Positions 25,166 through 33,415 of a stretch of 35,000 nucleotides of DNA are shown here, piece after piece. Every line of letters begins with the position of its first letter. The first letter of the stretch is position 1. Under the pieces are notes generated by a model, which was not told the DNA's origin, made no database searches, and was given only the letters and a program-made list of their open reading frames with translations. The DNA is from Oceanospirillales bacterium (GTDB taxonomy: Bacteria; Pseudomonadota; Gammaproteobacteria; Xanthomonadales; SZUA-36): contig QIKG01000107.1 in assembly GCA_003232965.1 (NCBI GenBank), positions 1 to 35,000 of the forward strand. The letters run 5' to 3'. Position numbers and translations under genes: made by a program.

Positions 25166-26653
25166 TTATTCGCCTGATTGATCGATAAGATACTGACTGA
25201 GCAGGCCAACCGGTCGTCCGGTCGCGCCTTCCTGGGTTCCCCATTTCCAGGCTGAACCGGCGACATCAAGATGTGCCCAGTTCTGATCTTTAGCGAACCT
25301 TGAAAGGAAGCAGCCAGCGGTAATGCTGCCGGCCGGCATACCGCCGATATTTTTCATATCTGCAAATGGTGTGTCCAGTTGTGTCTGGTATTCATCCCAA
25401 AGCGGTAAGCGCCAGGCGCGATCGATAATCTCATCACCGGCGGTAAGTAGTTCTGCAACCAGGCTATCGCTCTTACTCATCAAGCCGCTGGCATGGTGAC
25501 CAAGGGCAATCACGCAGGCACCGGTGAGGGTGGCAACATCAATTAGTGCAGCGGGGTTAAAGCGTTCGGCATAGGTCAATGCATCACAAAGCACCATCCG
25601 ACCTTCTGCATCAGTATTTAGGACTTCAATGGTTTGGCCAGACATGCTGGTTATGACATCACCCGGGCGGTAGGCATCACCATCCGGCATATTTTCAGCG
25701 GCGGCGACAATAACAACCAGATTGATAGCCAGTTGCATCTGCGCACAAGCCTCAAATGTACCGATAACCCCGGCAGCACCGCCCATGTCGTATTTCATCT
25801 GCTCCATGTTTGCGCCGGGTTTAATTGAAATTCCGCCGGTATCAAAAGTAATTCCCTTACCTACCAGGACGATGGGTTTTACATCTTTATCAGCACCGTT
25901 ATACCGCATGATGATTAGGCGCGGGGGGTTGCGGCTACCACGGGCGACACCCAGTAGAGCCTGCATGCCCAGTTCCTGCATTTGCGCCGTATTCAAGGCT
26001 TCACTGCTACAGTTATCATAAGCTGCGGCAATTTCATCGGCCTGTGCTGCCAGATAAACCGGGTTACAGATATTGGGTGGCAAGTCACCTAGTGTGCGGG
26101 CGCGGTTGTAACCGCTGACTATCGCATCGGCCTGCTGTAGAACAGCGTCTGCAGAGGTATGCTCGGGAGTGCAAACAAGTTCAAGTTGCTTCAGTGGTTT
26201 CGGCCCGTCTGCTTTAGGCGCTTTGGTTGCAGTATAGAAATAATTAGCATTGCCAATGGCTATAACGGATTGACGCAGGCGCCAGTCGGCTGATTTGGAT
26301 TTAATCTCGAACTCGTGCAGACAGCTGGCGGCGGTATCAAATGCTAGATCACGCAACTGTTCGCCGGCAGCCTGGCAAGTGCTGCTGAATTTTGCGGCAT
26401 CAAGTTCTTCGGCCTTACCCATGCCTACCAGCAATACCCGCTCTGCGGAAACGCCTTGGAGATGATGCAGTAAGGTGGTTTTCCCGGCAGCAGTTTGAAT
26501 GTCACCGGTTTCCCGCATTTTTTCTAAGCCACCCTTGCAGGCAGTATTTACAGCAGCCGTGCTGCCGCTGAGTTTTTGGTCGGAAAATATCCCAAGCACA
26601 AGGCAGGGAGTTTGGAGACTAAGAATGGTTGTAGTAGTAATGTTAGTTTTCAT
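25166..26653 (-). CDS. pepA: Leucyl aminopeptidase PepA (M17 family)
   Basis: A 495-aa cytosolic hexameric metallopeptidase that removes N-terminal residues from peptides; PepA of E. coli also binds DNA and takes part in Xer recombination and carAB control. The M17 signature NTDAEGRMVL is present, as are the metal and catalytic residues in LVGKGITFDTGGISIKPG and MKYDMGGAAGVIG. Length is normal. It is divergent from lptF with a 136-nt gap, the common gammaproteobacterial layout, and its stop is 6 nt from the valS start. Confidence 0.96.
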   Translation of the reverse strand: MKTNITTTTILSLQTPCLVLGIFSDQKLSGSTAAVNTACKGGLEKMRETGDIQTAAGKTTLLHHLQGVSAERVLLVGMGKAEELDAAKFSSTCQAAGEQLRDLAFDTAASCLHEFEIKSKSADWRLRQSVIAIGNANYFYTATKAPKADGPKPLKQLELVCTPEHTSADAVLQQADAIVSGYNRARTLGDLPPNICNPVYLAAQADEIAAAYDNCSSEALNTAQMQELGMQALLGVARGSRNPPRLIIMRYNGADKDVKPIVLVGKGITFDTGGISIKPGANMEQMKYDMGGAAGVIGTFEACAQMQLAINLVVIVAAAENMPDGDAYRPGDVITSMSGQTIEVLNTDAEGRMVLCDALTYAERFNPAALIDVATLTGACVIALGHHASGLMSKSDSLVAELLTAGDEIIDRAWRLPLWDEYQTQLDTPFADMKNIGGMPAGSITAGCFLSRFAKDQNWAHLDVAGSAWKWGTQEGATGRPVGLLSQYLIDQSGE

Positions 26654-26789
26654 ATTTTACTTCTCTGCAAAAGATTATCCGGGTGCATACTGCAGCTGGG
26701 TAATCACGGGGATTAATGTTATCTGTTCACCAGACTGTTAGAATTCACGCAATCCATTATTTTACAGAAAATTACGCCGCACAGATAGC

Positions 26790-27878
26790 ATGCTGACAAT
26801 ACTGCAAAAATACCTTTTTCGTGAATGGTTGCTGGCTTTTCTGGCAATTACCGTTGTGCTGATGATGGTAATGCTTGGTGTATTGCTGGGCAATCTGCTG
26901 GGAGATGTAGCTAAAGGCTCTTTGCCGGCTACTTTATTAGGCCAGCAATTGTTCTATCAGCTTCCCGAGGCATTGGGGCTGATTATTCCCCTTTCACTGT
27001 TTCTAGGGCTAATGACCGGGCTTGGCAGGCTCTATCGAGATAATGAAATGGCGGTAATGTGGGCTACGGGGTTTCGCGGGCGTGACTTGTTTAAGCCTTT
27101 GATGTTTTTAGTTATTCCGCTATTTATATTGCTGTTGGTAAATGGTTTTGTGTTGATGTCAGGAGCGGCCCGTGCGGCTGATGCCGCCATTGACAAAGCC
27201 TATAAAAGTGCGGTGCTCTGGGGCTTGCGACCAGCTACTTTTCATAGCTTGAGGAAGGGTGATTTGGTGATATACATTGAGTCCATGGGTACGGATGGCA
27301 ATTCATTAAACAATGTTTTCTTGCTTAACCGTGGCGCGGGGCAAGAGGAAGGAAAACTTGGCCGGGAGCAGTCATGGTTCGCAAAAAGCGGTCGTTTCTG
27401 GGTAGAAAAAGAAACCGGCAAGCGCTTTATCGAGCTGCAAGATGGTGAAATTATTGAACGCGACTTGAAAACAAAAGAGCTACAGAAGCTCAGCTTTGAG
27501 CGAGCCCAGCTCATTATTCCCGAAAATGAACAAAAAACTAAAAAAGATAACGCCCGGCGTTTGGATTCGCGGGAATTACTGGCTTCATCAACAGTTGCAG
27601 ATAAGGCGGAATTACACTGGCGAGGAATCTCCGCTGTAATGGCCTTGCTGATGGCAATATTGGCAATACCCTTGTCACATGTGGCACCGCGTGACAGTCG
27701 CGGTGGCAGAATCGTCATTGGATTGTTGGTTTATGTAATGTATATCAATTTGCTGACGGTAGCCCGTGGCTGGTTGGTCGTCGGTAAATTACCATCAATG
27801 CTGGGCTTATGGTGGGTGCATGCGATATTTTTTCTGTTGGCAGCCGTCTGGATCTGGCTACAGCGACGGCACAGATAA
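26790..27878 (+). CDS. lptF: LPS export system permease LptF
   Basis: A 362-aa inner-membrane protein of the LptB2FGC transporter that extracts LPS from the inner membrane and passes it to the LptA bridge. It has three N-terminal membrane segments (about residues 10-120, starting LQKYLFREWLLAFLAITVV), a periplasmic beta-jellyroll-like middle (about 130-270) and three C-terminal membrane segments. YRDNEMAVMWATGFRGRDL carries the coupling-helix region that contacts LptB. Length fits LptF. It is 15 nt upstream of lptG, and the pair is one operon. Confidence 0.95.
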   Translation: MLTILQKYLFREWLLAFLAITVVLMMVMLGVLLGNLLGDVAKGSLPATLLGQQLFYQLPEALGLIIPLSLFLGLMTGLGRLYRDNEMAVMWATGFRGRDLFKPLMFLVIPLFILLLVNGFVLMSGAARAADAAIDKAYKSAVLWGLRPATFHSLRKGDLVIYIESMGTDGNSLNNVFLLNRGAGQEEGKLGREQSWFAKSGRFWVEKETGKRFIELQDGEIIERDLKTKELQKLSFERAQLIIPENEQKTKKDNARRLDSRELLASSTVADKAELHWRGISAVMALLMAILAIPLSHVAPRDSRGGRIVIGLLVYVMYINLLTVARGWLVVGKLPSMLGLWWVHAIFFLLAAVWIWLQRRHR

Positions 27879-27893
27879 AGGAGCCGCTGGACT

Positions 27894-28985
27894 ATGAAGA
27901 TTATTGATCGCTACATGGCAATTACCGTTATTCGCGGGATACTCTCGATTTGGGTTCTGCTGCTGGGTTTTATTTTGGTGGTCACGCTGATATCAGAACT
28001 TCAGACCGACAAGGGTAGTTATGGCCTCGGGCAAGCCGCCTGGTATGTGCTTTTGCGAACCCCCTACCTTGCCTATCAAGTGTTTCCCTTTGCCGCTTTA
28101 ATCGGTACTTTGGTGAGTGTAGGTAATCTGGGTAATTCCCAAGAACTGGTCGCGCTGCGCTCATCCGGAGTATCGCGTCAGCGACTGACAGTTTCCGTGC
28201 TGATGGGTGCGAGCGTGTTATTGATTCCAATCATGATGGTGGGTGAATACCTGGCGCCGGATTTACAGCAGTCAGCTCGAATCTTTCGCTTTGCCCATAA
28301 AACCGGGCGCATCCATATGGGTGGCAGTGGTGGCTTGTGGATCAGGGATGGTGGTCAAATTATTAATATCCGGACACCGATTATTGTTCCGGGCGAAACA
28401 ACCCGTTTTTCCAGTATTCAAATCTATAACCTCGACAGTGACTTTAGCTTGCAATCCATGACCAATGCAAAGGAAGCCCTGCATACCACCAATGCGTCGG
28501 ACGGCTCGCCTGAGTGGGCCCTGTTACAGGTTTCTGAAACAGTAATCGGTGATTCGCGTATCCGGGTGCAACACGAGCCTAGGCGGGCTTGGGCCACTCG
28601 GGTCGAGGTTGGCTTGTTAAGCTCAGTGGTTAACCGCCCAAACGCTATGTCGATGCGTTCATTACATAATTATGCGGAGTACCTGCAGGAAAACGGGCAG
28701 GATGCGCGTGAATATGTAGCTGCATATTGGGAAAAAATCTATTTTCCATTCACAATTTATGCGCTATTACTGTTGGGCCTACCCTTTGTGTTTGTGATGA
28801 ACCGGCAGCAAAGTATCGGGGTTAATATTTTTGCAGGGATTGTAGCCGGGTCGGTTTATCTAGTAATGGCTCGTTGGGTACAAAACTTTGCCGAGGCTTT
28901 TGGCTTTCCTTTTTGGCTGATTGCCGCACTGCCTATCATTGCACTTTCTTCGTTTGGCCTTTATCGTCTGCGAAAGGCAGCTTGA
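27894..28985 (+). CDS. lptG: LPS export system permease LptG
   Basis: A 363-aa partner of LptF. It shows the same layout: N-terminal membrane segments (starting IIDRYMAITVIRGILSIWVLL), a coupling segment SQELVALRSSGVSRQRLT, a periplasmic domain (about 130-270), and C-terminal segments with YWEKIYFPFTIYALLLLGLP. AGGAG lies a few nt before the start codon. It has a hairpin about 50 nt beyond its stop and converges with the RDD gene. Confidence 0.95.
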   Translation: MKIIDRYMAITVIRGILSIWVLLLGFILVVTLISELQTDKGSYGLGQAAWYVLLRTPYLAYQVFPFAALIGTLVSVGNLGNSQELVALRSSGVSRQRLTVSVLMGASVLLIPIMMVGEYLAPDLQQSARIFRFAHKTGRIHMGGSGGLWIRDGGQIINIRTPIIVPGETTRFSSIQIYNLDSDFSLQSMTNAKEALHTTNASDGSPEWALLQVSETVIGDSRIRVQHEPRRAWATRVEVGLLSSVVNRPNAMSMRSLHNYAEYLQENGQDAREYVAAYWEKIYFPFTIYALLLLGLPFVFVMNRQQSIGVNIFAGIVAGSVYLVMARWVQNFAEAFGFPFWLIAALPIIALSSFGLYRLRKAA

Positions 28986-29002
28986 GTGAAATATACTTAT
29001 AC

Positions 29003-29476
29003 CTAAATCCTTACCAGTCGGCTATGACTCACCAAATCGTGCCAGCAGGCACGATCTTTCCGCAGCAGCGATAAAATAAAGCCGCTGGCAAACACAATTA
29101 GACCCAACCAAGCGGCACAAAAGCGCAACATGCTGCCCATCCAGCTTATCTTGTCGCCAGTATCGGTAAGCAATTTAACTTTCCATGCCCGCATGCCTAG
29201 CGTTGCCCCGCCCTTACGCCAACTAATCGCAAAATAAAACCAGGCAGCTAAAAATAAAGAAGCAAGGTACAGCGGGTAGACCGTCTGCCCCGGAGTTACT
29301 GCCTCACCTGAATTGCCGGTAACCCATAGTGCTGTTAGCAAAAAGCTTATCGACAGTACAGCGAAGCTGTCGTAGAGAATAACCATTAAGCGCCTTAGCA
29401 GTCGGCAGTACACTGGTGCGCCGTCGGCTGAATTTAAATCTTTTTCACGCTGTTTTGAGTTGCTTATTTTGTCCAC
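29003..29476 (-). CDS. RDD family membrane protein
   Basis: A 157-aa inner-membrane protein with three to four hydrophobic segments. The RDD signature is visible as CRLLRRLMVILYDSFAVL near the N-terminus, GGATLGMRAWKVKLLTD in the middle, and a C-terminal DRACWHDLVSHSRLV. RDD proteins are widespread and mostly uncharacterised; some are linked to ion exchange. The start codon is GTG at 29476, with no ATG near it. It lies convergent to and 17 nt from lptG, a placement also seen in related gammaproteobacteria. Confidence 0.85.
   Translation of the reverse strand: MDKISNSKQREKDLNSADGAPVYCRLLRRLMVILYDSFAVLSISFLLTALWVTGNSGEAVTPGQTVYPLYLASLFLAAWFYFAISWRKGGATLGMRAWKVKLLTDTGDKISWMGSMLRFCAAWLGLIVFASGFILSLLRKDRACWHDLVSHSRLVRI
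29036..29058 (+). terminator. Candidate terminator hairpin downstream of lptG
   Basis: A perfect 8-bp stem ATCGTGCC/GGCACGAT with loop AGCA is followed by CTTTC on the plus strand. It lies inside the 3' coding end of the convergent RDD gene, so the hairpin also encodes protein. The T-run is short, so strength is uncertain. Confidence 0.45.
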
Positions 29477-29584
29477 TTTTGGTCTGTCCTGAGGAATAAT
29501 CGAGTTGCTATATTCTATATTTTTTTACGCTAGTACTGGAAATTTATCAAGCGCTTAGTTATCCTGAGTTATTGAGTTAACGGA

Positions 29585-29612
29585 TTCATATCGTTTTCTT
29601 GGGTAATATAAT
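29585..29612 (+). promoter_or_regulatory. Candidate sigma-70 promoter for the TonB-system operon
   Basis: TTCATA and TATAAT are separated by 16 nt and lie about 48 nt before the DUF3450 start codon. The -10 is a perfect match and the -35 matches four of six positions. No recognisable Fur box was seen nearby, so iron regulation is not evident. Confidence 0.4.
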
Positions 29613-29659
29613 GAATATTCACCTTGTTTTTTCTGCTTCAACAGGACTGGAAACCGGCT

Positions 29660-30472
29660 ATGCCAATGCAAACTATCAAGCAAACTATCAAGCAAAATAT
29701 TAAACAAATCACCAAGCAACACTTTATCAGTTTGGTGCTCGTGTTGAGTTGTGTTCTATTCGCAGCTTCTTCTTTACAAGCCCAGTCTCTGAATTCTTCG
29801 ATCCAGACGCAAACGAAGATAAACACTGATGCCAAAAGGTCGCAGCAAAAAATCAGCAACCTCGCCAGTCAGACTCAAGACTTGTTGAATGATTTTCGTA
29901 AGGTCGTAAACGAAACCAATGGCTTGAAGGTTTACAACAAGCAGTTAGAAAAGGTTGTGACCGATCAGCGTAACGAAAAGACATCAATTACCAATCAACT
30001 GGCAGGCCTTGAGGCTACTAACCGTGGGGTTACCCCGCTGATGATTGATATGGTGGAAATGTTTGACAAGATTGTAGAGCGCGATATTCCCTTCCATCTT
30101 GAACAACGCCGCGAGCGAGTAGTTAAACTCAAAGCCATGCTTGACCGTGCAGATGTAACCACATCTGAAAAATATCGCCGGGTAATGGAAAACTATATTG
30201 CTGAATTGGAGTATGGCCGTACTACTGAGGCTTACCGGGGTCAGCTGGAAGACGGAACCGTGGTTGATTTCCTGCGAGTTGGCAGGACAATGTTGTTATA
30301 TCAATCCTCTGATTTAAAGCGTACTGGTAGATACAATCTCGAAACGCGGGCTTTTGAAGACCTGGGTGATGATTACCGCCTTGAAATTAAAGAAGGGCTG
30401 TCGATTGCCAAAAATGAAAAGGCACCTGATCTGGTTCCCCTGCCGGTTAGTGCACCGGAGAGCGCACGATGA
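29660..30472 (+). CDS. DUF3450 family periplasmic protein of a TonB system
   Basis: A 270-aa exported protein. The signal peptide is preceded by a long n-region built from four repeats (TIKQ TIKQ NIKQ ITKQ); its hydrophobic core is FISLVLVLSCVLFAA and the predicted cut follows SLQA. A coiled-coil stretch (about residues 50-115) and the conserved DUF3450 part with DIPFHLEQRRERV, EKYRRVMENYIAELEYGRTT and FLRVGRTMLLYQ follow. The family is the first gene of TonB2/TtpC-type operons and is thought to assist energy transduction; its exact role is not established. The ATG at 29660 is preferred over an upstream TTG. It overlaps the next gene by 4 nt. Confidence 0.88.
   Translation: MPMQTIKQTIKQNIKQITKQHFISLVLVLSCVLFAASSLQAQSLNSSIQTQTKINTDAKRSQQKISNLASQTQDLLNDFRKVVNETNGLKVYNKQLEKVVTDQRNEKTSITNQLAGLEATNRGVTPLMIDMVEMFDKIVERDIPFHLEQRRERVVKLKAMLDRADVTTSEKYRRVMENYIAELEYGRTTEAYRGQLEDGTVVDFLRVGRTMLLYQSSDLKRTGRYNLETRAFEDLGDDYRLEIKEGLSIAKNEKAPDLVPLPVSAPESAR
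29672..29719 (+). repeat. 12-nt tandem repeat in the 5' coding end of the DUF3450 gene
   Basis: Four units of 12 nt: two identical copies of ACTATCAAGCAA, then AATATTAAACAA and ATCACCAAGCAA. They encode TIKQ TIKQ NIKQ ITKQ, the n-region of the signal peptide. Copy changes would keep the frame and only lengthen or shorten a tolerant region. Confidence 0.9.
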
Positions 30473-31824
30473 AAAAATTGATATTAATTTTTACCGCACT
30501 CCTGATCTTCGGTAGCAGCGCAAATGCCCAGTCCTTATCTGATCTTTATCGTCAAGTGCAAGAAGCAGTGGCGAATGAGGGCAAAATTAACAAAAAACGC
30601 GAGGCCGAATTTGTGGCGGCGCGGAATCGTCAGTCACAATTGTTAGCCCAAGCTAAGTCAGAACTGGCTGCTACGGAGCTCAGGGCCGAAGTACTGACAG
30701 CTGAATATTCTGCAAACGAAAAAGAACTTGCTGAGATGATGGAAACCCTGACAGATAGAATGGGTAACCTGGGTGAGTTATTCGGTGTAGTCCGGCAAAT
30801 TTCGGGTGATGTGCTTTCTGTTGTTAATGACTCTATGGTCAGTGCTCAATTTCCAGGCCGTGGTGAATTTCTCGCCGAGCTGGCGCAGGCTAAAGAGCTT
30901 CCAACTACTGCTGAATTGCGAAAGTTATGGGCTTCAATGGTTCATGAAATATCCGAAGCTGGTAAGGTCGCTAAATTCACCGCCCCAGTTATCGATGCCA
31001 ACGGCGAAAGACACGAGAATACTGAGGTTGTAAGAATCGGGGTATTTAATGCAATCGCAGACGGCAGTTTTCTGGTATGGGATACGGCTGTAGGTGGCGG
31101 TACTCTAGTGCAACTGGGTCGTCAGCCTGCCGGAAGATACCAGTCAATGGCTAAAGATCTTGAAAACACGACTAGTGGCACAACTAAGATGCCGGTTGAT
31201 TTTACTCGAGGCGCTATTCTAACCCTGGTGGTTAAGTCGAAAACTCCTTGGGAGCGGGTCAAAGAAGACGGTGGGCCTGTGGGTTGGGTAATCGTTGCAG
31301 TCGGCGTTTTCGGCTTGTTGCTGGCGCTGTGGAAGTTCCTTTCTCTGGCCGCTATTTCAACCAAAATTCGCAAACAGCGGAAGAGCGATACAGCTAATCA
31401 GGGCAACCCATTAGGTCGTGTTATGGCAGTCTATACTGATAACCCTGATGCCGAAATTGAAACCCTTGAGTTAAAACTGGATGAAGCAATTTTGCGTGAA
31501 ACCGCGCCGGTTGAGTCAACCCTTTCCTTTATCAAAGTTCTCTATGTGGTAGCTCCACTGCTGGGGCTTTTGGGTACGGTAGTTGGCATGATTGCTACCT
31601 TCCAGATGATTACCTTATTTGGTACCGGTGATCCTAAAATGATGGCTGGCGGCATTTCAACGGCACTGGTAACAACGGTTCTTGGTCTGGTGGTAGCGAT
31701 TCCGCTGACGCTGTTGCACAGTTATCTGCACAGCAGAGCAAAAACCATTATTCAGGTTCTCGAAGAACAGGCAGCTGGAATTATCGCTAGACTGGCAGAG
31801 AAGCGCGATGCTGGTACTGCATAA
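30469..31824 (+). CDS. Long MotA/TolQ/ExbB-family proton channel protein (TtpC/ExbB-like with periplasmic N-terminal domain)
   Basis: A 451-aa protein with a signal peptide (MKKLILIFTALLIFGSSANA), a coiled-coil periplasmic region (about residues 22-100), a further periplasmic domain to about residue 260, and then the ExbB-like three-helix channel (from about 270 to the end). The channel carries APLLGLLGTVVGMIATFQM and ISTALVTTVLGLVVAIPLTL. This long form is TtpC-like, as in the TonB2 systems of Vibrio. Together with the second, short ExbB and ExbD it would use proton motive force to move TonB. The ATG overlaps the DUF3450 stop (ATGA), and GGAGA precedes it. Confidence 0.92.
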   Translation: MKKLILIFTALLIFGSSANAQSLSDLYRQVQEAVANEGKINKKREAEFVAARNRQSQLLAQAKSELAATELRAEVLTAEYSANEKELAEMMETLTDRMGNLGELFGVVRQISGDVLSVVNDSMVSAQFPGRGEFLAELAQAKELPTTAELRKLWASMVHEISEAGKVAKFTAPVIDANGERHENTEVVRIGVFNAIADGSFLVWDTAVGGGTLVQLGRQPAGRYQSMAKDLENTTSGTTKMPVDFTRGAILTLVVKSKTPWERVKEDGGPVGWVIVAVGVFGLLLALWKFLSLAAISTKIRKQRKSDTANQGNPLGRVMAVYTDNPDAEIETLELKLDEAILRETAPVESTLSFIKVLYVVAPLLGLLGTVVGMIATFQMITLFGTGDPKMMAGGISTALVTTVLGLVVAIPLTLLHSYLHSRAKTIIQVLEEQAAGIIARLAEKRDAGTA

Positions 31825-32332
31825 TATACTCAACTCAATTCGTGAGTTTATAGAGCTCGGGGGCGATGTACTCTGGGCTATAGCACTGGTTGTGTTATTG
31901 ATGTGGACGCTGATTATTGAGAGGATCTGGTATTTTTATAAGATCTATCCCTCCGAGCGCAAACAGGTTGTATCAATCTGGGATCAGCGTGCAGATACAA
32001 CATCATGGTTTGCCAAGGGTATTCGTGATCAGATGATTTCCGATGCCAGTCTCAAGTTGAAACAGAATGTCGGCATGATTAATGCGTTGATCGCTATTTG
32101 CCCTTTATTGGGGCTACTGGGAACGGTAACTGGTATGGTCGGGGTTTTTGATGTTATGAACTATAGCGGTTCGAGTAATGCTAGGGCTATGGCGGATGGC
32201 GTTTCCAAGGCCACTATCCCAACAATGGCAGGCATGGTTGCTGCGTTATCGGGAGTGTATTTTGGTACATTCCTCGAGCGTAAGGCTGTTTCTGAATCCC
32301 AACAACTTGAAGACATGTTGCAAGCCCATTAG
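31808..32332 (+). CDS. exbB: ExbB-family proton channel subunit
   Basis: A 174-aa short ExbB-type protein with the standard layout: one N-terminal helix (about 15-40, WAIALVVLLMWTLIIERIW) and two C-terminal helices containing CPLLGLLGTVTGMVGVFDVM and ATIPTMAGMVAALSGVYFGT. It forms the pentameric channel around ExbD. The ATG overlaps the end of the long ExbB gene by 17 nt. Pairing one long and one short ExbB is typical of TonB2-like systems. Confidence 0.94.
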   Translation: MLVLHNILNSIREFIELGGDVLWAIALVVLLMWTLIIERIWYFYKIYPSERKQVVSIWDQRADTTSWFAKGIRDQMISDASLKLKQNVGMINALIAICPLLGLLGTVTGMVGVFDVMNYSGSSNARAMADGVSKATIPTMAGMVAALSGVYFGTFLERKAVSESQQLEDMLQAH

Positions 32333-32372
32333 GTCTGCGGTAGTTTATAGCTTAGATATGAGAGGTTAATGC

Positions 32373-32780
32373 ATGGCACGAAGACGACATGCCCATGAAG
32401 AAGAAATTGAAATCAACATCACCCCGATGCTTGATATAGTGTTTATCATGCTTATCTTTTTCATTGTAACCACTTCATTCACTAAAGAAACGGGTGCGGT
32501 GATCAACAAACCCGAGGCGGCAACTACAACGGCGAAGAAGAACGGGACAATCTTAATTGGTATCCGCAGCAATGATGACATCTGGATAGCCAAACGCCAG
32601 ATGAAACTCAGCGATGTGCGGACTGCAGTAGAACGCGCGCATTCAGAAAACCCCAAAGGCAGTGTGGTAATTATCGCTGATAAGGGTGCTCGGGTTGGCA
32701 GAATAACCAAAGTGATGGACCAGGTGAAACTGGCCGGTATTAACGATATCGCGATTTCCGCTGAGTTACCGGGGAGCTGA
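32373..32780 (+). CDS. exbD: ExbD-family proton channel subunit
   Basis: A 135-aa protein with one N-terminal membrane helix. The segment INITPMLDIVFIMLIFFIVT carries the proton-relay aspartate (Asp in PMLDIVF) that ExbD/TolR proteins need. The periplasmic domain follows, with DKGARVGRITKVMDQVKLAG near the end. AGAGG precedes the ATG at normal spacing. It is two nt before tonB. Confidence 0.95.
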   Translation: MARRRHAHEEEIEINITPMLDIVFIMLIFFIVTTSFTKETGAVINKPEAATTTAKKNGTILIGIRSNDDIWIAKRQMKLSDVRTAVERAHSENPKGSVVIIADKGARVGRITKVMDQVKLAGINDIAISAELPGS

Positions 32781-32782
32781 GC

Positions 32783-33415
32783 ATGAAGACACCGAGAATG
32801 TTGGTCTCCTGTTTGCTGGCTGTTGCAGTAACTTTTAGCCTGTTTTATTTAATGGTAACCCTAGTTTTTTCAAATAACGATCGAGTGATTGATAAAGATA
32901 ATTTAGCCGGTATACACTTTGGGCCGGTAGATATACCTGAGGATGCTGCCTCTAAGCAGCGGATTAAACCTAAACCGCCACCGCCACCTAAAGAGCCACC
33001 ACCACCACCAAAAATGCAGGTAGATCAGGCTAATGTTGAACCTACCATACTGAATTTAAACATACCCAAGCTGGATGTGCCTTTGGTGGGTGGCAGTGGT
33101 TTGTTTTTGGGTAATTTTGCGGCGGTTGATCGTACAGCAGAAGGCGATATTATTCCGTTGGTTCGTATTCAGCCGCAGTATCCACGGGATGCCCAAATAA
33201 AAGGCACAGAAGGTTGGGTGACAATCGAGTTTACCATTACCCCAGTTGGTACGGTAACAAAGCCTCGGGTAATAGACTCTAAACCACCGCGAATATTTAA
33301 CCGCGAAGCCATTCGTGCCATTTTGAAATGGAAATTCAAACCTCGGGTAGTTGACGGTCAGGCTGTTGAGCGCCAGGCCACACAAACCATCGATTTTAAT
33401 TTGGGTGGTGACTGA
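32783..33415 (+). CDS. tonB: TonB-family energy transducer
   Basis: A 210-aa protein. It has an N-terminal membrane helix (about residues 6-30), a proline/lysine-rich spacer (KPKPPPPPKEPPPPPKM), and a C-terminal TonB domain with IQPQYPRDAQIKGTEGWV, FTITPVGTVTKPRVIDSKPP and AIRAILKWKFKPRVVDGQAV. The short spacer and pattern fit TonB2-type proteins. It would contact the TonB box of outer-membrane receptors, none of which is encoded in this window. Its stop overlaps the start of the TPR gene by one base. Confidence 0.94.
   Translation: MKTPRMLVSCLLAVAVTFSLFYLMVTLVFSNNDRVIDKDNLAGIHFGPVDIPEDAASKQRIKPKPPPPPKEPPPPPKMQVDQANVEPTILNLNIPKLDVPLVGGSGLFLGNFAAVDRTAEGDIIPLVRIQPQYPRDAQIKGTEGWVTIEFTITPVGTVTKPRVIDSKPPRIFNREAIRAILKWKFKPRVVDGQAVERQATQTIDFNLGGD

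Noticed and set aside
29611..29703. 30-codon upstream frame overlapping the DUF3450 start
   Set aside because: Its repeated residues come from the 12-nt DNA repeat read in another frame; no Shine-Dalgarno was evident. Mentioned only within the repeat finding.
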